DNA from: an uncultured Eggerthellaceae bacterium
GTDB lineage: Bacteria; Actinomycetota; Coriobacteriia; Coriobacteriales; Eggerthellaceae
Length of the DNA stretch: 64,000 bases
Reading direction: 5' to 3'
Assembly: GCA_934617425.1 (NCBI GenBank)
Contig: CAKTUD010000001.1
Coordinates: 124,001-188,000 of the forward strand
In this document: piece by piece, positions 33,649 through 41,874 of the stretch
How the letters are laid out: every line of letters begins with the position of its first letter
Position numbering within the stretch: the first letter of the stretch is position 1
Made by a program: the position numbers and the translations under genes
Notes under the pieces: model-generated
Databases searched by the model: none
Told to the model about the DNA's origin: nothing
What the model saw: only the letters and a program-made list of their open reading frames with translations

Positions 33649-34455
33649 CTACTCACCAGCCTTGACAATGTAGTAAACGCTCGGGCCGGAACCAAGCTCA
33701 ACCCTACGCCTAATGGAGAATGCGTTCTTGAGCGCCTTGCACACATCGGAATTCTCATCGTTGAGATCGCCGAAGTAAACGGAACCCTTCGACTTCTCCA
33801 CGCACAGAGGCATCTCGCCCTTGTCGATGCGCTCGTAGCAGAACATGCATTTCTCGACAACGCCCTTGCTGCGCGTAGGATACTCGGGATTGATCTCCTT
33901 CAAATATTTGCGCGGGTCGCTGTAGTTCAGGCTACGTGCGCCATACGGGCAAGCAGACATGCAGAAACGGCACGCAATGCAACGGTGCATATCCATCATG
34001 ACGATGCCGTCAGCGCGCTGGAAGGTTGCCTCGGTTGGGCAGGCACGGCAGCACGGAGGCTCTTCGCAGTGGTTGCAAAGCGCGGGGAACTCAAGCTGTT
34101 TCACCGTTTCCTCGGTGAACTTATTCTCCATGTCCTCGAATAAGTGCTCATAGGTGTCGCCCCAAATCCACTTCACAGCAGTCTTGGGGTCGCCCGTATC
34201 GGGAACGTTGTGGTAAGTGTGGCAAGCATCGATCATGTCGTCGAGAACGTTAAGCTCATTGAGCTTCTCGACGTCGATAGCCATGCCCCAATGCTTCTTG
34301 CCATCGATCTTGGTGTCGGCAGCAATCTGAGCGTACGAGACGGTCTCGGTCTTGCAGCCAGCAAGACCGAGCACGCCCAAACCCAACGCGCCCAAACCAA
34401 GTTTGGTAAAGTCTCTTCTTTCCATGTTCAGAGAGCTATCTTTCTTGTTTGCCAT
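33649..34455 (-). CDS. dsrO: DsrO, exported ferredoxin-like iron-sulfur subunit
   Basis: 268 residues. The N-terminus has a Tat signal, ERRDFTKLGLGALGLGVLGLAGC, which also ends in a lipobox (LAGC), so it may be a Tat-exported lipoprotein. Several cysteine groups for [4Fe-4S] clusters follow: CNHCEEPPCCRACP, CIACRFCMSACP, and CMFCYER. DsrO links DsrP to DsrJ on the outer face of the membrane. A tatA gene lies at 46.7-47.0 kb. Confidence 0.94.
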   Translation of the reverse strand: MANKKDSSLNMERRDFTKLGLGALGLGVLGLAGCKTETVSYAQIAADTKIDGKKHWGMAIDVEKLNELNVLDDMIDACHTYHNVPDTGDPKTAVKWIWGDTYEHLFEDMENKFTEETVKQLEFPALCNHCEEPPCCRACPTEATFQRADGIVMMDMHRCIACRFCMSACPYGARSLNYSDPRKYLKEINPEYPTRSKGVVEKCMFCYERIDKGEMPLCVEKSKGSVYFGDLNDENSDVCKALKNAFSIRRRVELGSGPSVYYIVKAGE

Positions 34456-34464
34456 GTCTGCCCC

Positions 34465-34884
34465 CTAGTTCTGACCGTTAACGGTATGAAGATCGGGGTC
34501 ATTCGCGCCATGGCAGTCCCAACAATAAAATTCTACGTTAGCGCTTTCGTGACACTTGTTGCAGAACTCCTCGGGGTTCGAATGGCACTTCAGGCAGGTG
34601 TCGTCGAGGCTCTTCTCGTACACCTGACCCGTGCTGCTCACATACTGCGTGGAGCCGTCGCGAACAACATCGTTGCGCCACTGATCCAAAAGCTTCATGT
34701 GGTTCTCGCGCATCCACTGAGCATCTTCGATGCACTGAGCGTTCTCGCCCATCGCATTGATCTCGGGAGTATCGAGGCTCACATCAACCGTGGTGCTCTT
34801 GTTGCCGGCGTTAACGGCAAACGGGATGATGAGAATCGCGCAGAATACTACGATGAACAGGATGATCTTCGTTTTCTTATTCAT
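34465..34884 (-). CDS. dsrJ: DsrJ, triheme cytochrome c
   Basis: 139 residues with an N-terminal signal/membrane anchor (IILFIVVFCAILIIPFAV). Three CxxCH haem sites are present at residues 97-101 (CLKCH), 108-112 (CNKCH) and 121-125 (CWDCH). C51, in AQCIEDAQWMRENHM, fits the conserved cysteine that serves as an unusual haem ligand in DsrJ. Start overlaps the dsrK stop as TAATG. It is the only c-type cytochrome in the window, so haem maturation genes must lie elsewhere. Confidence 0.95.
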   Translation of the reverse strand: MNKKTKIILFIVVFCAILIIPFAVNAGNKSTTVDVSLDTPEINAMGENAQCIEDAQWMRENHMKLLDQWRNDVVRDGSTQYVSSTGQVYEKSLDDTCLKCHSNPEEFCNKCHESANVEFYCWDCHGANDPDLHTVNGQN

Positions 34885-36512
34885 TACTCAGACACCTCCC
34901 CGTTGTCTTGCGCGGCCTGAGGAAGATCCTCAAGACGCATATTGAGCGTACGATGGTCGTTCTCGTCAAGCACGAGGGCATTCGCAACGAGCTCGTGAAC
35001 GCCGCAAACCTTGGTGCCAGGCACCCAGTAGTCCATCAGCGGCGGGAGAACGACGCGGTCGATAGCGCAGATGTTCGCCAGCGTGTTCACGCCGAAGCGA
35101 TCGCGCACCGAACGCACTGCCTCAGCACGGGGGAAACCGCCGCGCATACGCAGCTCCATGTTCTCGCCTGCATTCAGGCCAGAACCGCCGCCGCAGCAAA
35201 GCGTCTTCTCGCGGATGGTCTCTTCGGGCATCTCGTAGAAGTTGTTGCAAACGGCCTTGATGATCTCGCGGGGCTCTTCGAGGATACCCATGCCGCGAGC
35301 GGTGTTGCAAGAGTCATGAAACGTAACGACCAGATCGTCGTTGCGGCTCTTGTCGAACTTCAGCTTGTTATTGTGGATGAGGTCGGCAGTGAACTCGACG
35401 ATATGAATCATCTTCGTAGAGGCCGAATTCTCAAACTTGGTGCCGGTGATAGGAGATACGGGCATCTCCAGCCAGTCGGCAGGGCCATTCCACGTATCCA
35501 TATATTGGTTCATGACGCGCCACATGTGGCCGCACTCGCCACCGAGAATCCACTTGACACCCAAACGCTTCGACTCGGCATAGATCTTGGAATTCAGGCG
35601 CTTCGCCATCTCGTTGGTGGTGAAGAAACCGAAGTTACCACCCTCGGAAGCGTACGTCGAAAGCGTGTAGTCGACACCCAGGTGCTCGAGCAACGTGATG
35701 TAGCCCATGAAGGTGAAGATACCAGGCTCAGCGTAAAGATCGCCCGAAGGAACAACCAGCAAGATCTCGGCGCCCTTACGGTTGAAGGACGGTTCATAAT
35801 GATGCCCGGTAACGTCTTCCAGGTCGTCCATGAACATCTCGACGTTGCTGATGATGGTCTGCGGTTCGAGGCCGACGTGATTGCCCTTCATGAAGCAGTT
35901 AGCAACAGGACCGGCAATCCAGTCGGTGTTCAGACCCAGCTTATTGAAGATCTCGCGACCCATCATCGTGATTTCTGCCTGGTCGATGCCATAGGGGCAG
36001 AAAAGCGAGCAGCGGCGGCACTCGGTGCACTGATAATAGTAGTACCACCACTCGTGCAGCACTTCCTCGGTGAGGTCGCGAGCGCCAACCAGCTTGCCGA
36101 ACAGCTTGCCGGAAGTGGTGAAGTAGCGCTTGTAAACCGAGCGCAGAAGCTCAGCGCGAAGAACAGGCATGTTCTTCGGATCGCCCGTGCCCATGTAGAA
36201 GTGGCATTTGTCAGCGCAGGCGCCGCAACGTACGCAGATGTCCATGAACAGACGGAACGAACGGTACTTCTTCAGGAGATCCGCCATGGTGTCAAGAACG
36301 ATTTCCTTCCAATTCTCAGGAAGGTTCCAGTTCTCTTCTTCGGGAGTCCACTGATGGGCATTGGGAAAATCGATGGGCTTCAACCAGTCGGGCTTGACTG
36401 CATAGCAGTACATGCCTTCCTTAAACTCGGTCTTGGTATCCATCCACTCCGTATCGGGAAGGGAGAAATCGTAAGATTCGCGAATCTCCTGCGGTTTAGG
36501 AGTCTTAGCCAT
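34884..36512 (-). CDS. dsrK: DsrK, HdrD-like catalytic iron-sulfur subunit
   Basis: 542 residues, cytoplasmic. Two [4Fe-4S] ferredoxin motifs are present: CVRCGACADKC (from residue 93) and CTECRRCSLFC (from 162). The CCG-domain motif LCCGGGSG follows, with its partner cysteine in DSCNTARGMG; this binds the noncubane cluster that reduces the DsrC trisulfide. The last part reads NICAIDR instead of CxxC, as I recall for DsrK proteins. It pairs with DsrM and sits between dsrM and dsrJ. Confidence 0.95.
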   Translation of the reverse strand: MAKTPKPQEIRESYDFSLPDTEWMDTKTEFKEGMYCYAVKPDWLKPIDFPNAHQWTPEEENWNLPENWKEIVLDTMADLLKKYRSFRLFMDICVRCGACADKCHFYMGTGDPKNMPVLRAELLRSVYKRYFTTSGKLFGKLVGARDLTEEVLHEWWYYYYQCTECRRCSLFCPYGIDQAEITMMGREIFNKLGLNTDWIAGPVANCFMKGNHVGLEPQTIISNVEMFMDDLEDVTGHHYEPSFNRKGAEILLVVPSGDLYAEPGIFTFMGYITLLEHLGVDYTLSTYASEGGNFGFFTTNEMAKRLNSKIYAESKRLGVKWILGGECGHMWRVMNQYMDTWNGPADWLEMPVSPITGTKFENSASTKMIHIVEFTADLIHNNKLKFDKSRNDDLVVTFHDSCNTARGMGILEEPREIIKAVCNNFYEMPEETIREKTLCCGGGSGLNAGENMELRMRGGFPRAEAVRSVRDRFGVNTLANICAIDRVVLPPLMDYWVPGTKVCGVHELVANALVLDENDHRTLNMRLEDLPQAAQDNGEVSE

Positions 36513-36514
36513 GA

Positions 36515-37507
36515 TTACTCATCACCGTCCAAAGGTAGTCCGACTTTCTTCATCTTCTCGCCGAACTCTGCCTCATACTCTTCGTAAGTGTGAACCTTGA
36601 CCGGATAGTTCCAGGGGTTCACATGACGAACCGCGCGGCTGTTGTTAGCCATGTTGCGGGTCGGGCTGAAGAAAATGCCAAACGCATGCATAAGTTTGCT
36701 GAAGGGGAAGTACATAAGCAAAACGCTCACGCAGGTGAGATGCATATACAAAATAGGAGCGATGCCGTCACCAGCAACGGGGTGGAAGGTGACAAGGCCC
36801 ATGGTGACTTCCTTAACAGCGGTGATGTCAACCCTGAAGCCATAGCGCATGGTGATGCCGGTGATGGCAATGCCAAGCAGCAGATACAGCGGGAAGTAGT
36901 CCATTGGCTGAGAGATGTAACGGATACGCGGAGCAACGACGCGACGGAAGAACAAGAAAACCAAACCGGCCGTGATAAGCACATCGGTGATGTACACGAT
37001 AGGAAGACCAATCTGGAACATCCCGTCGATCGACTCGAGCACGCCAAGCCATGCCGGAACCGGATCAAGGAACAAGCGCAGGTGGCGAATGACGATGATC
37101 AGCATCGACCAATGGAACGCCAAAGCGCCCAGCCACAACCACTTGGAAGAACCGATATGAAGACCATCTTCGGTCTTTTCGGCCTTAGCGCCACGGAACA
37201 GCGACCTGAAGGTAAGCACTTCAAGAGCCATACGGGCAACGACACCCCAGTAGGTGAAGGGGTTGTCCACTTTTGCTTGCTTAATCCAAGGCAAGCTCTT
37301 CTGCTGTCCGCCGGTAGTGGGAATAGCGAAGGGCACGTCGCTTTTGCCCCATCGCACGATGCGGATGATCACGCCCGCAATAAACATGACGATGGCTGCA
37401 TACGGCAATACGATTCCGAAGAACGTATACAGATGCAGACAAGCGGTACCCACCCACGCGGCGAAAACGATAGCAAGGACCATCACAAGGGGTCCGAGAA
37501 TTTTCAT
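36515..37507 (-). CDS. dsrM: DsrM, NarI-like membrane cytochrome b
   Basis: 330 residues with about six membrane helices and NarI-like histidines (FHWSMLIIVIRHLRLFLDP; MHLTCVSVLLMYFPFSKLMHAFG). It takes electrons from menaquinol through b haems to DsrK. An N-terminal helix pair is followed by a long cytoplasmic loop before the NarI core, as in DsrM. It starts two bases after the RsbRD_N-like gene. Confidence 0.94.
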   Translation of the reverse strand: MKILGPLVMVLAIVFAAWVGTACLHLYTFFGIVLPYAAIVMFIAGVIIRIVRWGKSDVPFAIPTTGGQQKSLPWIKQAKVDNPFTYWGVVARMALEVLTFRSLFRGAKAEKTEDGLHIGSSKWLWLGALAFHWSMLIIVIRHLRLFLDPVPAWLGVLESIDGMFQIGLPIVYITDVLITAGLVFLFFRRVVAPRIRYISQPMDYFPLYLLLGIAITGITMRYGFRVDITAVKEVTMGLVTFHPVAGDGIAPILYMHLTCVSVLLMYFPFSKLMHAFGIFFSPTRNMANNSRAVRHVNPWNYPVKVHTYEEYEAEFGEKMKKVGLPLDGDE

Positions 37508-37508
37508 C

Positions 37509-38015
37509 TTAAAATTCCCCCATCTCTTTCTCGGCGTTATTGAATACTCTCTCTAAAATCTCGGTCCGCTGCTTCAGCTCGTTGTATCGAATAGCATTGA
37601 CGCGCTCGCGGCTTTCGACATAATGCTCAACGGCCAAAAGCGTCATTTCGTCTACACGTTTGCTGATAGCTTGACCTTCCTCGGAATTCGCATCGAAGCC
37701 ACCCATGATCGATGCGATCACCGAGCGAAGCTCGGGAAACGGAGCAAGAGTTACTGATGGCGGTGTGCTCCACAACGCAATCAGTTGGCACAAATCGGTG
37801 AGCGAAGAATCGAGCTTCTCGCCTTTCTCACCGGTAAGCACATAGTGAACCACTTCGCGTGCCGCAGCATCTACGTGGTACGCGGAGGGATTCCTGAATC
37901 GCCGGGAACTGATGTTCCCGGCGAAATCATCGGAACCAAAAGCAGGGTCAAACTTGGCGCTCCATTTTTGCACAATAGATGCCTCATGACCGCCAGCTGC
38001 GACCTTGTCGAACAT
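37509..38015 (-). CDS. RsbRD_N-like protein of the dsr operon
   Basis: About 168 residues, helical, no membrane segment. Its pattern (KVAAGGHEASIVQKWSAKF near the start, then a TDLCQLIALWSTPPS region) resembles the RsbRD N-terminal domain proteins that I recall next to dsrM in sulfate and sulfite reducers; their role is unknown, possibly regulatory or haem-related. The ATG at 38015 is preceded by AGAGAGG. It is directly followed by dsrM. Confidence 0.65.
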   Translation of the reverse strand: MFDKVAAGGHEASIVQKWSAKFDPAFGSDDFAGNISSRRFRNPSAYHVDAAAREVVHYVLTGEKGEKLDSSLTDLCQLIALWSTPPSVTLAPFPELRSVIASIMGGFDANSEEGQAISKRVDEMTLLAVEHYVESRERVNAIRYNELKQRTEILERVFNNAEKEMGEF

Positions 38016-38034
38016 TGGAAACAATACCTCTCTC

Positions 38035-38055
38035 TTTTGTCGCAATGCGACAAAA
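38035..38055. promoter_or_regulatory. 21-base palindrome in the dsrD-dsrM gap
   Basis: Two perfect 10-base arms, TTTTGTCGCA and TGCGACAAAA, flank a single central A. It lies between the dsrD stop and the start of the RsbRD_N-like gene. A weak hairpin ACACC/GGTGT followed on minus by TTTTGT lies just upstream (38056-38072). It could be an operator or a processing/attenuation site separating dsrD from dsrMKJOP. Confidence 0.6.
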
Positions 38056-38074
38056 CACCCCGTTTGGTGTTTCC

Positions 38075-38302
38075 TTATTTCTCTTCCGGCTCAGGAACTT
38101 TGCCCTTCAAGGCAACGAAAGTCGTGGTGATGTACAGGTACTCCACCAAGTCCTCGGCAGCAAGCTCTTTGATAGCCAAGTCGACTGCGCCCTTGCGCTC
38201 ATCGATAGCCTTGGCGATTTCCTTGCTCTTTGCCTTTTCGATGGTGCCCAGGTAATCGAGAACCTTCTGCTTGATTACGGGATCTGCAGGTCCTTTGTCC
38301 AT
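38075..38302 (-). CDS. dsrD: DsrD, winged-helix allosteric activator of sulfite reductase
   Basis: 75 residues, the typical DsrD length. IKQKVLDYLGTIEKAKSKEIAKAIDERKGAVDLAIKELAAEDLVEYLYITTTFVALK matches the winged-helix DsrD family. DsrD has been shown to speed sulfite reduction by DsrAB and is found in reductive-type dsr clusters. This supports a reductive rather than an oxidative (sulfur-oxidiser) direction here. Its start has GGAG upstream. Confidence 0.93.
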   Translation of the reverse strand: MDKGPADPVIKQKVLDYLGTIEKAKSKEIAKAIDERKGAVDLAIKELAAEDLVEYLYITTTFVALKGKVPEPEEK

Positions 38303-38363
38303 GACAACACTCCTATCTGTGCTGAACTTATACGCGTTTACGCATACTGCTATAAACTAGACA

Positions 38364-38372
38364 ATCATAGCA
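38364..38372 (-). promoter_or_regulatory. Extended -10 promoter for dsrD operon
   Basis: On minus, TGC directly precedes TATGAT about 60 bases before the dsrD start; no good -35. It is the same TGCTATGAT string as upstream of dsrC. Confidence 0.45.
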
Positions 38373-38476
38373 ACTTTTCAGTTTCATTACCGTATGCGAA
38401 CGTGCCTATTACGTTTTCCAATAGCGCCATAGACCCAGCTTGTCAAAGCATTTGAGCTGGGATTATCGCCAAATTT

Positions 38477-38860
38477 TTACGAAATGCCCCATTTACGCGT
38501 ATATTCGCTGTAAATCACGAAGTCTTCGCCAGTAAACCCGGCCGAGTTAAGCAGCGGAAGAAGATCTTCATATTTCATAGCGTCGGTTTCCATATAAACG
38601 CCCTCGCTTCGCGGGATCACTTCCCAATCGGGATTGACCTTCATGAGAAATGACATCAACTCGGCGCAGCGATTGATGCGCTTGTCAGCGTACGAAGCAA
38701 GCTGTTTCAATTGGTCGGGCGTAACCTTCTCGGACTCCATATACTCATCCCATTGCGACTCGGTCTTAGCGCCTGCGCATCTCTTGACCTGGTAAAAGGG
38801 CAGGAAAAAGCACGTTTCGGAAGTGCACAAACATGCCATGTCGTCGTTGGATTCGGCCAT
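38477..38860 (-). CDS. Cys-rich 127-residue protein between dsrB and dsrD, unknown
   Basis: 127 residues. The N-terminus has four cysteines in 19 residues (C10, C12, C17, C28, in MACLCTSETCFFLPFYQVKRC) and another at C65. The rest is mostly helical and acidic with no membrane helix. I do not recognise a family. A GGAGAG ribosome-binding site precedes the ATG. It lies between the dsrAB terminator and the dsrD promoter, so it belongs positionally to the sulfite-reduction island. A metal, Fe-S or sulfur-handling role is a guess. Confidence 0.75.
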   Translation of the reverse strand: MAESNDDMACLCTSETCFFLPFYQVKRCAGAKTESQWDEYMESEKVTPDQLKQLASYADKRINRCAELMSFLMKVNPDWEVIPRSEGVYMETDAMKYEDLLPLLNSAGFTGEDFVIYSEYTRKWGIS

Positions 38861-38902
38861 TTGAACATCTCTCCAATATGGTTGCGAATTGTTTCAGGGC
38901 AT

Positions 38903-38940
38903 AAAAAAACCGTGCTACCCCAATGGATGGGGCAGCACGG
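38903..38940 (-). terminator. Rho-independent terminator after dsrAB
   Basis: On minus, stem CCGTGCTGCCCC / GGGGTAGCACGG with a 7-base loop is followed by seven T. It lies 10 bases after the dsrB stop. Confidence 0.93.
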
Positions 38941-38950
38941 AAAGCAACGA

Positions 38951-40009
38951 TTAGTACTTGAACGCTGCAGACGTGCGGAACGTCTCGCGAGAGAAGATGT
39001 AATCGTCGATGAGCTTATCGGAGAATGGAATGCCGGTAACCTCGAAGAACTTCTCCCAGCCGATGCGCTCAATCCAGTCGCCCAGACGCTCGCCCTTGCG
39101 GCCACCCTCGATCCAGCACTCGACGATGTTGCGGATAGCAGCAACGGTCTCGGGCCAACGAGGAGCAGTGTTGGGGAGGTAAGGGATAACCATGCGCGAG
39201 AAAGCCGGAGCAGTGCGGGCATTGGCAACCTTGCCGCCGACGAGAATGGCGATGCCGTCATTCACTTCGTCGATGATGTGCATGCCAGGAGACATGGTGT
39301 AGCAGTTACCGCAGTACATGCACTTGGACTCAACAACCTTGACGCTCTTGTTCTTGGGATCGGGGCGGATAGCGCCGGTCGGGCAGCAAGCAACGAGCGA
39401 AGGAATCTCGGTGGTCTTGCGGATGGTCTCATGGTCGATACGCGGAGCGGTACGGTGAATACCAACGATGGCGATATCGGAGCAGTGAGCAGCACCACAC
39501 ATGTTCAAGCAGCAAGCCATGGAGATGTGCAGCTTGGCAGGCAGCTTATCATCGGAAACGAAGTACTCGTACAGGTCGTCCATGACAGCCTTGACAACGC
39601 CGGAAGCGTCGGTTGCGGGCGTATGGCAGTGCACCCAGCCTTGGGTATGGACGATGTTGGTCAGAGAGTGCTTGGTGCCACCAACAGGGTAGCCAAGCTT
39701 CTCGACGTCCTCGATCAACGGATCGATGTTAGCCTCGTCGGTGACAAGGAACTCGATGTTGTTACGAGTAGTGAAGCGCAGGTAGCCGTCGCAGTACTTA
39801 TCGGCAAGGTCGCAAATCTCGCGAATGTTGTCGATAGCCATCAAACGAGGCTGGCCGGCACGCACGGTGTACAGATTGCCAGCAGGGCCGATATGTTTGA
39901 TAACGCCCGGCTTGATGTACTCGTGGTCTTCCCACTTGCCATAGTTCTCTTCGACGATCGGCGGGATCATCTCTTTATAATTCATTGGGCCTTGGTCAGT
40001 GATAGCCAA
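38951..40009 (-). CDS. dsrB: Dissimilatory sulfite reductase beta subunit
   Basis: 352 residues. It carries the siroheme-site Cys groups CCLNMCGAAHCSDIAIVGIHR and, further along, ferredoxin-type cysteines CCPTGAIRPD and SKCMYCGNCYTMSP. With DsrA it forms the alpha2-beta2 enzyme that reduces sulfite, with DsrC taking the product sulfur. Typical segments are GGTKHSLTNIVHTQGWVHCHTPATDASG and FTTRNNIEFLV. The start appears to be TTG at 40009, behind AAGGGGTG, though an ATG eight codons on is possible. It follows dsrA by 68 bases. Confidence 0.96.
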   Translation of the reverse strand: MAITDQGPMNYKEMIPPIVEENYGKWEDHEYIKPGVIKHIGPAGNLYTVRAGQPRLMAIDNIREICDLADKYCDGYLRFTTRNNIEFLVTDEANIDPLIEDVEKLGYPVGGTKHSLTNIVHTQGWVHCHTPATDASGVVKAVMDDLYEYFVSDDKLPAKLHISMACCLNMCGAAHCSDIAIVGIHRTAPRIDHETIRKTTEIPSLVACCPTGAIRPDPKNKSVKVVESKCMYCGNCYTMSPGMHIIDEVNDGIAILVGGKVANARTAPAFSRMVIPYLPNTAPRWPETVAAIRNIVECWIEGGRKGERLGDWIERIGWEKFFEVTGIPFSDKLIDDYIFSRETFRTSAAFKY

Positions 40010-40077
40010 TTATGTTCACCCCTTCATTAGTAACGTTTGCGCTTTATCAAAAAAGCTAGAACGTACGAATCCTACAG

Positions 40078-41286
40078 TTACTCAGTTGCCTCTTCGTCAC
40101 GCGAAACAACCTCATCAGGCTGCCAGAATACGTAGGGGTTTGCACGCGGACGCCAAACCATCTGCGGAACAGCAGGCATATCGATGCCACGCAGGAACTC
40201 GCCCATGCCCATACGGTAAATGGTCTCGCCAAGACGCTCGCGGGTCTTGCCGTTCTCGTCCCACCAGTCCCAGATGTTGTTAACAAGCTCTTTGAACTCG
40301 TCGTAAGGAGATTCCATCTTCATGAACGGAACGAGCACCCAAGCCATGAACGGGGACTTGACGATAGTGGACTTAGCGCCAACAAGGATGGTTGCGCCCT
40401 TTTCCTTACCCTGCTTGATTGCACGGCCCATGGTGTTGATGCAGTGCATGCAGCGGGTGCAGTTGGGAGCGTCGACGGAAAGCTCGCCGGTTTCCTTGTC
40501 GTAGGTGAGGCACTTGGTGGGGCACTTGTGGGCAACAGCAGCAACGTCCATGCCCTCGGCGGCGTACTTCTTCACCTCATCGTTGTCGATGGTGATGGAG
40601 TCGCGCCAAGTACCGATAACCGCGATGTCGGCACGAGCACCAGCACCAACGCAGTCGTTTGCGCAGCCGGCCATCTTGATCTTGGACTTGTACGGCCACA
40701 TCGGGCGATGCAGCTCGTCCTGCCACTCGTTGGTGATGTCGGTGCACATGTCCAACGTGTCGTAGCAAGCATGCTCGCAGTAGCCAGGGCCTACGCAGCA
40801 AACGGGGGTACGGAGGTCGGAGCCAGAACCACCAAGGTCAATCTCTTCCTCAGAGAACTCGTCAAAGGTCGGCTGAAGTTCTTCGGTCTTGCAGCCCAAC
40901 ATAACCAGGTCGCCGCAGGTACCGTGAACGTTGGTCAAACCAGAACCGTGCTTTTCCCAGATGTCGCAAATGGTACGCAGCTTAGCGGTGTTGTAGAAGA
41001 AACCGCTCGGCGCGTTAAGACGCATGGTGTGGAACTCGGCCAAGTTCGGGTACTCGTCAACCAGCTGGCTGTAACGACCAACGACGCCTCCGCCGTAGCC
41101 CTTAACGCCAACGATGCCGCCGTGCTTCCAGTAGCCCTTCTTCGTCTCGTAGGAGTACTCGAGCTGGTTCAGAAGGTCATTCGACATCTCGTTCTTCGCA
41201 GCTGCGGTCTTGATCTCCTTTACGAAGCTAGGCCACGGGCCCTTTTCGAGCTCGTCAAGCAGCGGAGTATTTCCGTATTCAGCCAT
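40078..41286 (-). CDS. dsrA: Dissimilatory sulfite reductase alpha subunit
   Basis: 402 residues. The GLTNVHGTCGDLVMLG, SGSDLRTPVCCVGPGYCEHACYD and DELHRPMWPYKSKIKMAGCANDCVGAGARADIAVIGTW segments match DsrA and contain the siroheme/[4Fe-4S] cysteine pairs. A ferredoxin domain follows (KCPTKCLTYD, NCTRCMHCINTMGRA). It reduces sulfite with DsrB. The presence of dsrD and absence of oxidative-type genes (dsrEFH, dsrL) suggest the reductive type. The ATG at 41286 has AAAGGGGC upstream. Confidence 0.97.
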   Translation of the reverse strand: MAEYGNTPLLDELEKGPWPSFVKEIKTAAAKNEMSNDLLNQLEYSYETKKGYWKHGGIVGVKGYGGGVVGRYSQLVDEYPNLAEFHTMRLNAPSGFFYNTAKLRTICDIWEKHGSGLTNVHGTCGDLVMLGCKTEELQPTFDEFSEEEIDLGGSGSDLRTPVCCVGPGYCEHACYDTLDMCTDITNEWQDELHRPMWPYKSKIKMAGCANDCVGAGARADIAVIGTWRDSITIDNDEVKKYAAEGMDVAAVAHKCPTKCLTYDKETGELSVDAPNCTRCMHCINTMGRAIKQGKEKGATILVGAKSTIVKSPFMAWVLVPFMKMESPYDEFKELVNNIWDWWDENGKTRERLGETIYRMGMGEFLRGIDMPAVPQMVWRPRANPYVFWQPDEVVSRDEEATE

Positions 41287-41333
41287 AACGCCCCTTTCTC
41301 GTAATGCTTATTATCTTCTACCTTGCGGTGATC

Positions 41334-41522
41334 TTACATCTCAGTAACGAGGCATGCGCCAGCCGGGCAAACCGTGACGCAGGTCTGGCAACCCAGGCAC
41401 TCCATCTCGTCACCGGAAACAAACGCGTGACCATCTTCGAAGCCCAAGATATGTGCAGGGCAGCTCTCGTGGCACTCGCCACAGCCTACGCATGCATCCT
41501 CATCGATAGAGATCATGTACAT
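41334..41522 (-). CDS. Two-cluster ferredoxin upstream of dsrA
   Basis: 62 residues with two complete [4Fe-4S] motifs: CVGCGECHESCP and CLGCQTCVTVCP. It is a small cytoplasmic ferredoxin, first gene of the dsrAB unit and 47 bases before dsrA. It could deliver electrons to DsrAB or connect to the DsrMK-like pair encoded upstream. The start has GGAGGAG behind it. Confidence 0.92.
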   Translation of the reverse strand: MYMISIDEDACVGCGECHESCPAHILGFEDGHAFVSGDEMECLGCQTCVTVCPAGACLVTEM

Positions 41523-41786
41523 AAGGGCTCCTCCTCTCTCTTTTTCTCTCTCATTTAACCCATACGGCTATTAAATGCGCCCCTCTCTCACAAAGAGCGC
41601 GTTTACATTCATAGCACCGATTGCATTTGACCACGAAAGACCCCCGTTGGAAAATATCCATGATTAATCGTGGTATCAAACGAACCTATTGCGAATAATA
41701 TCACCTGTTCAGGATAGCCCTTACGAGATGATTCAAACGCAACATAGCTATTCGCTATAACCGTAATCAAGTTCGATTATAACGGC
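41523..41786 (-). promoter_or_regulatory. Promoter and leader region of the ferredoxin-dsrAB operon
   Basis: No gene is seen here. On minus, TTGATA (41674-41679), 17 bases and TATTTT (41651-41656) make a good sigma-70-like promoter with a ~120-base leader. Upstream at 41744-41758, ATAGC-TATTC-GCTAT is a 5-base inverted repeat of the T-N11-A kind used by LysR regulators. ACCCATA-type sequence at 41558-41577 resembles one upstream of the LysR gene. A LysR gene is 3.2 kb away. Confidence 0.5.
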
Positions 41787-41832
41787 AAAAAACAAAATCG
41801 GAGGCACCGTCTCGCAAACGATGCCTCCGATT
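41786..41832 (-). terminator. Terminator after the DsrK-like gene
   Basis: On minus, stem AATCGGAGGCA and TGCCTCCGATT (one interior mismatch near the loop) is followed by TTGTTTTTTGCC, ending the dsrMK-like operon 43 bases after its stop codon. Confidence 0.88.
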
Positions 41833-41874
41833 CATAATCAAACCAGCAGATGCCCGAAACGAGCAAACCCGCTG

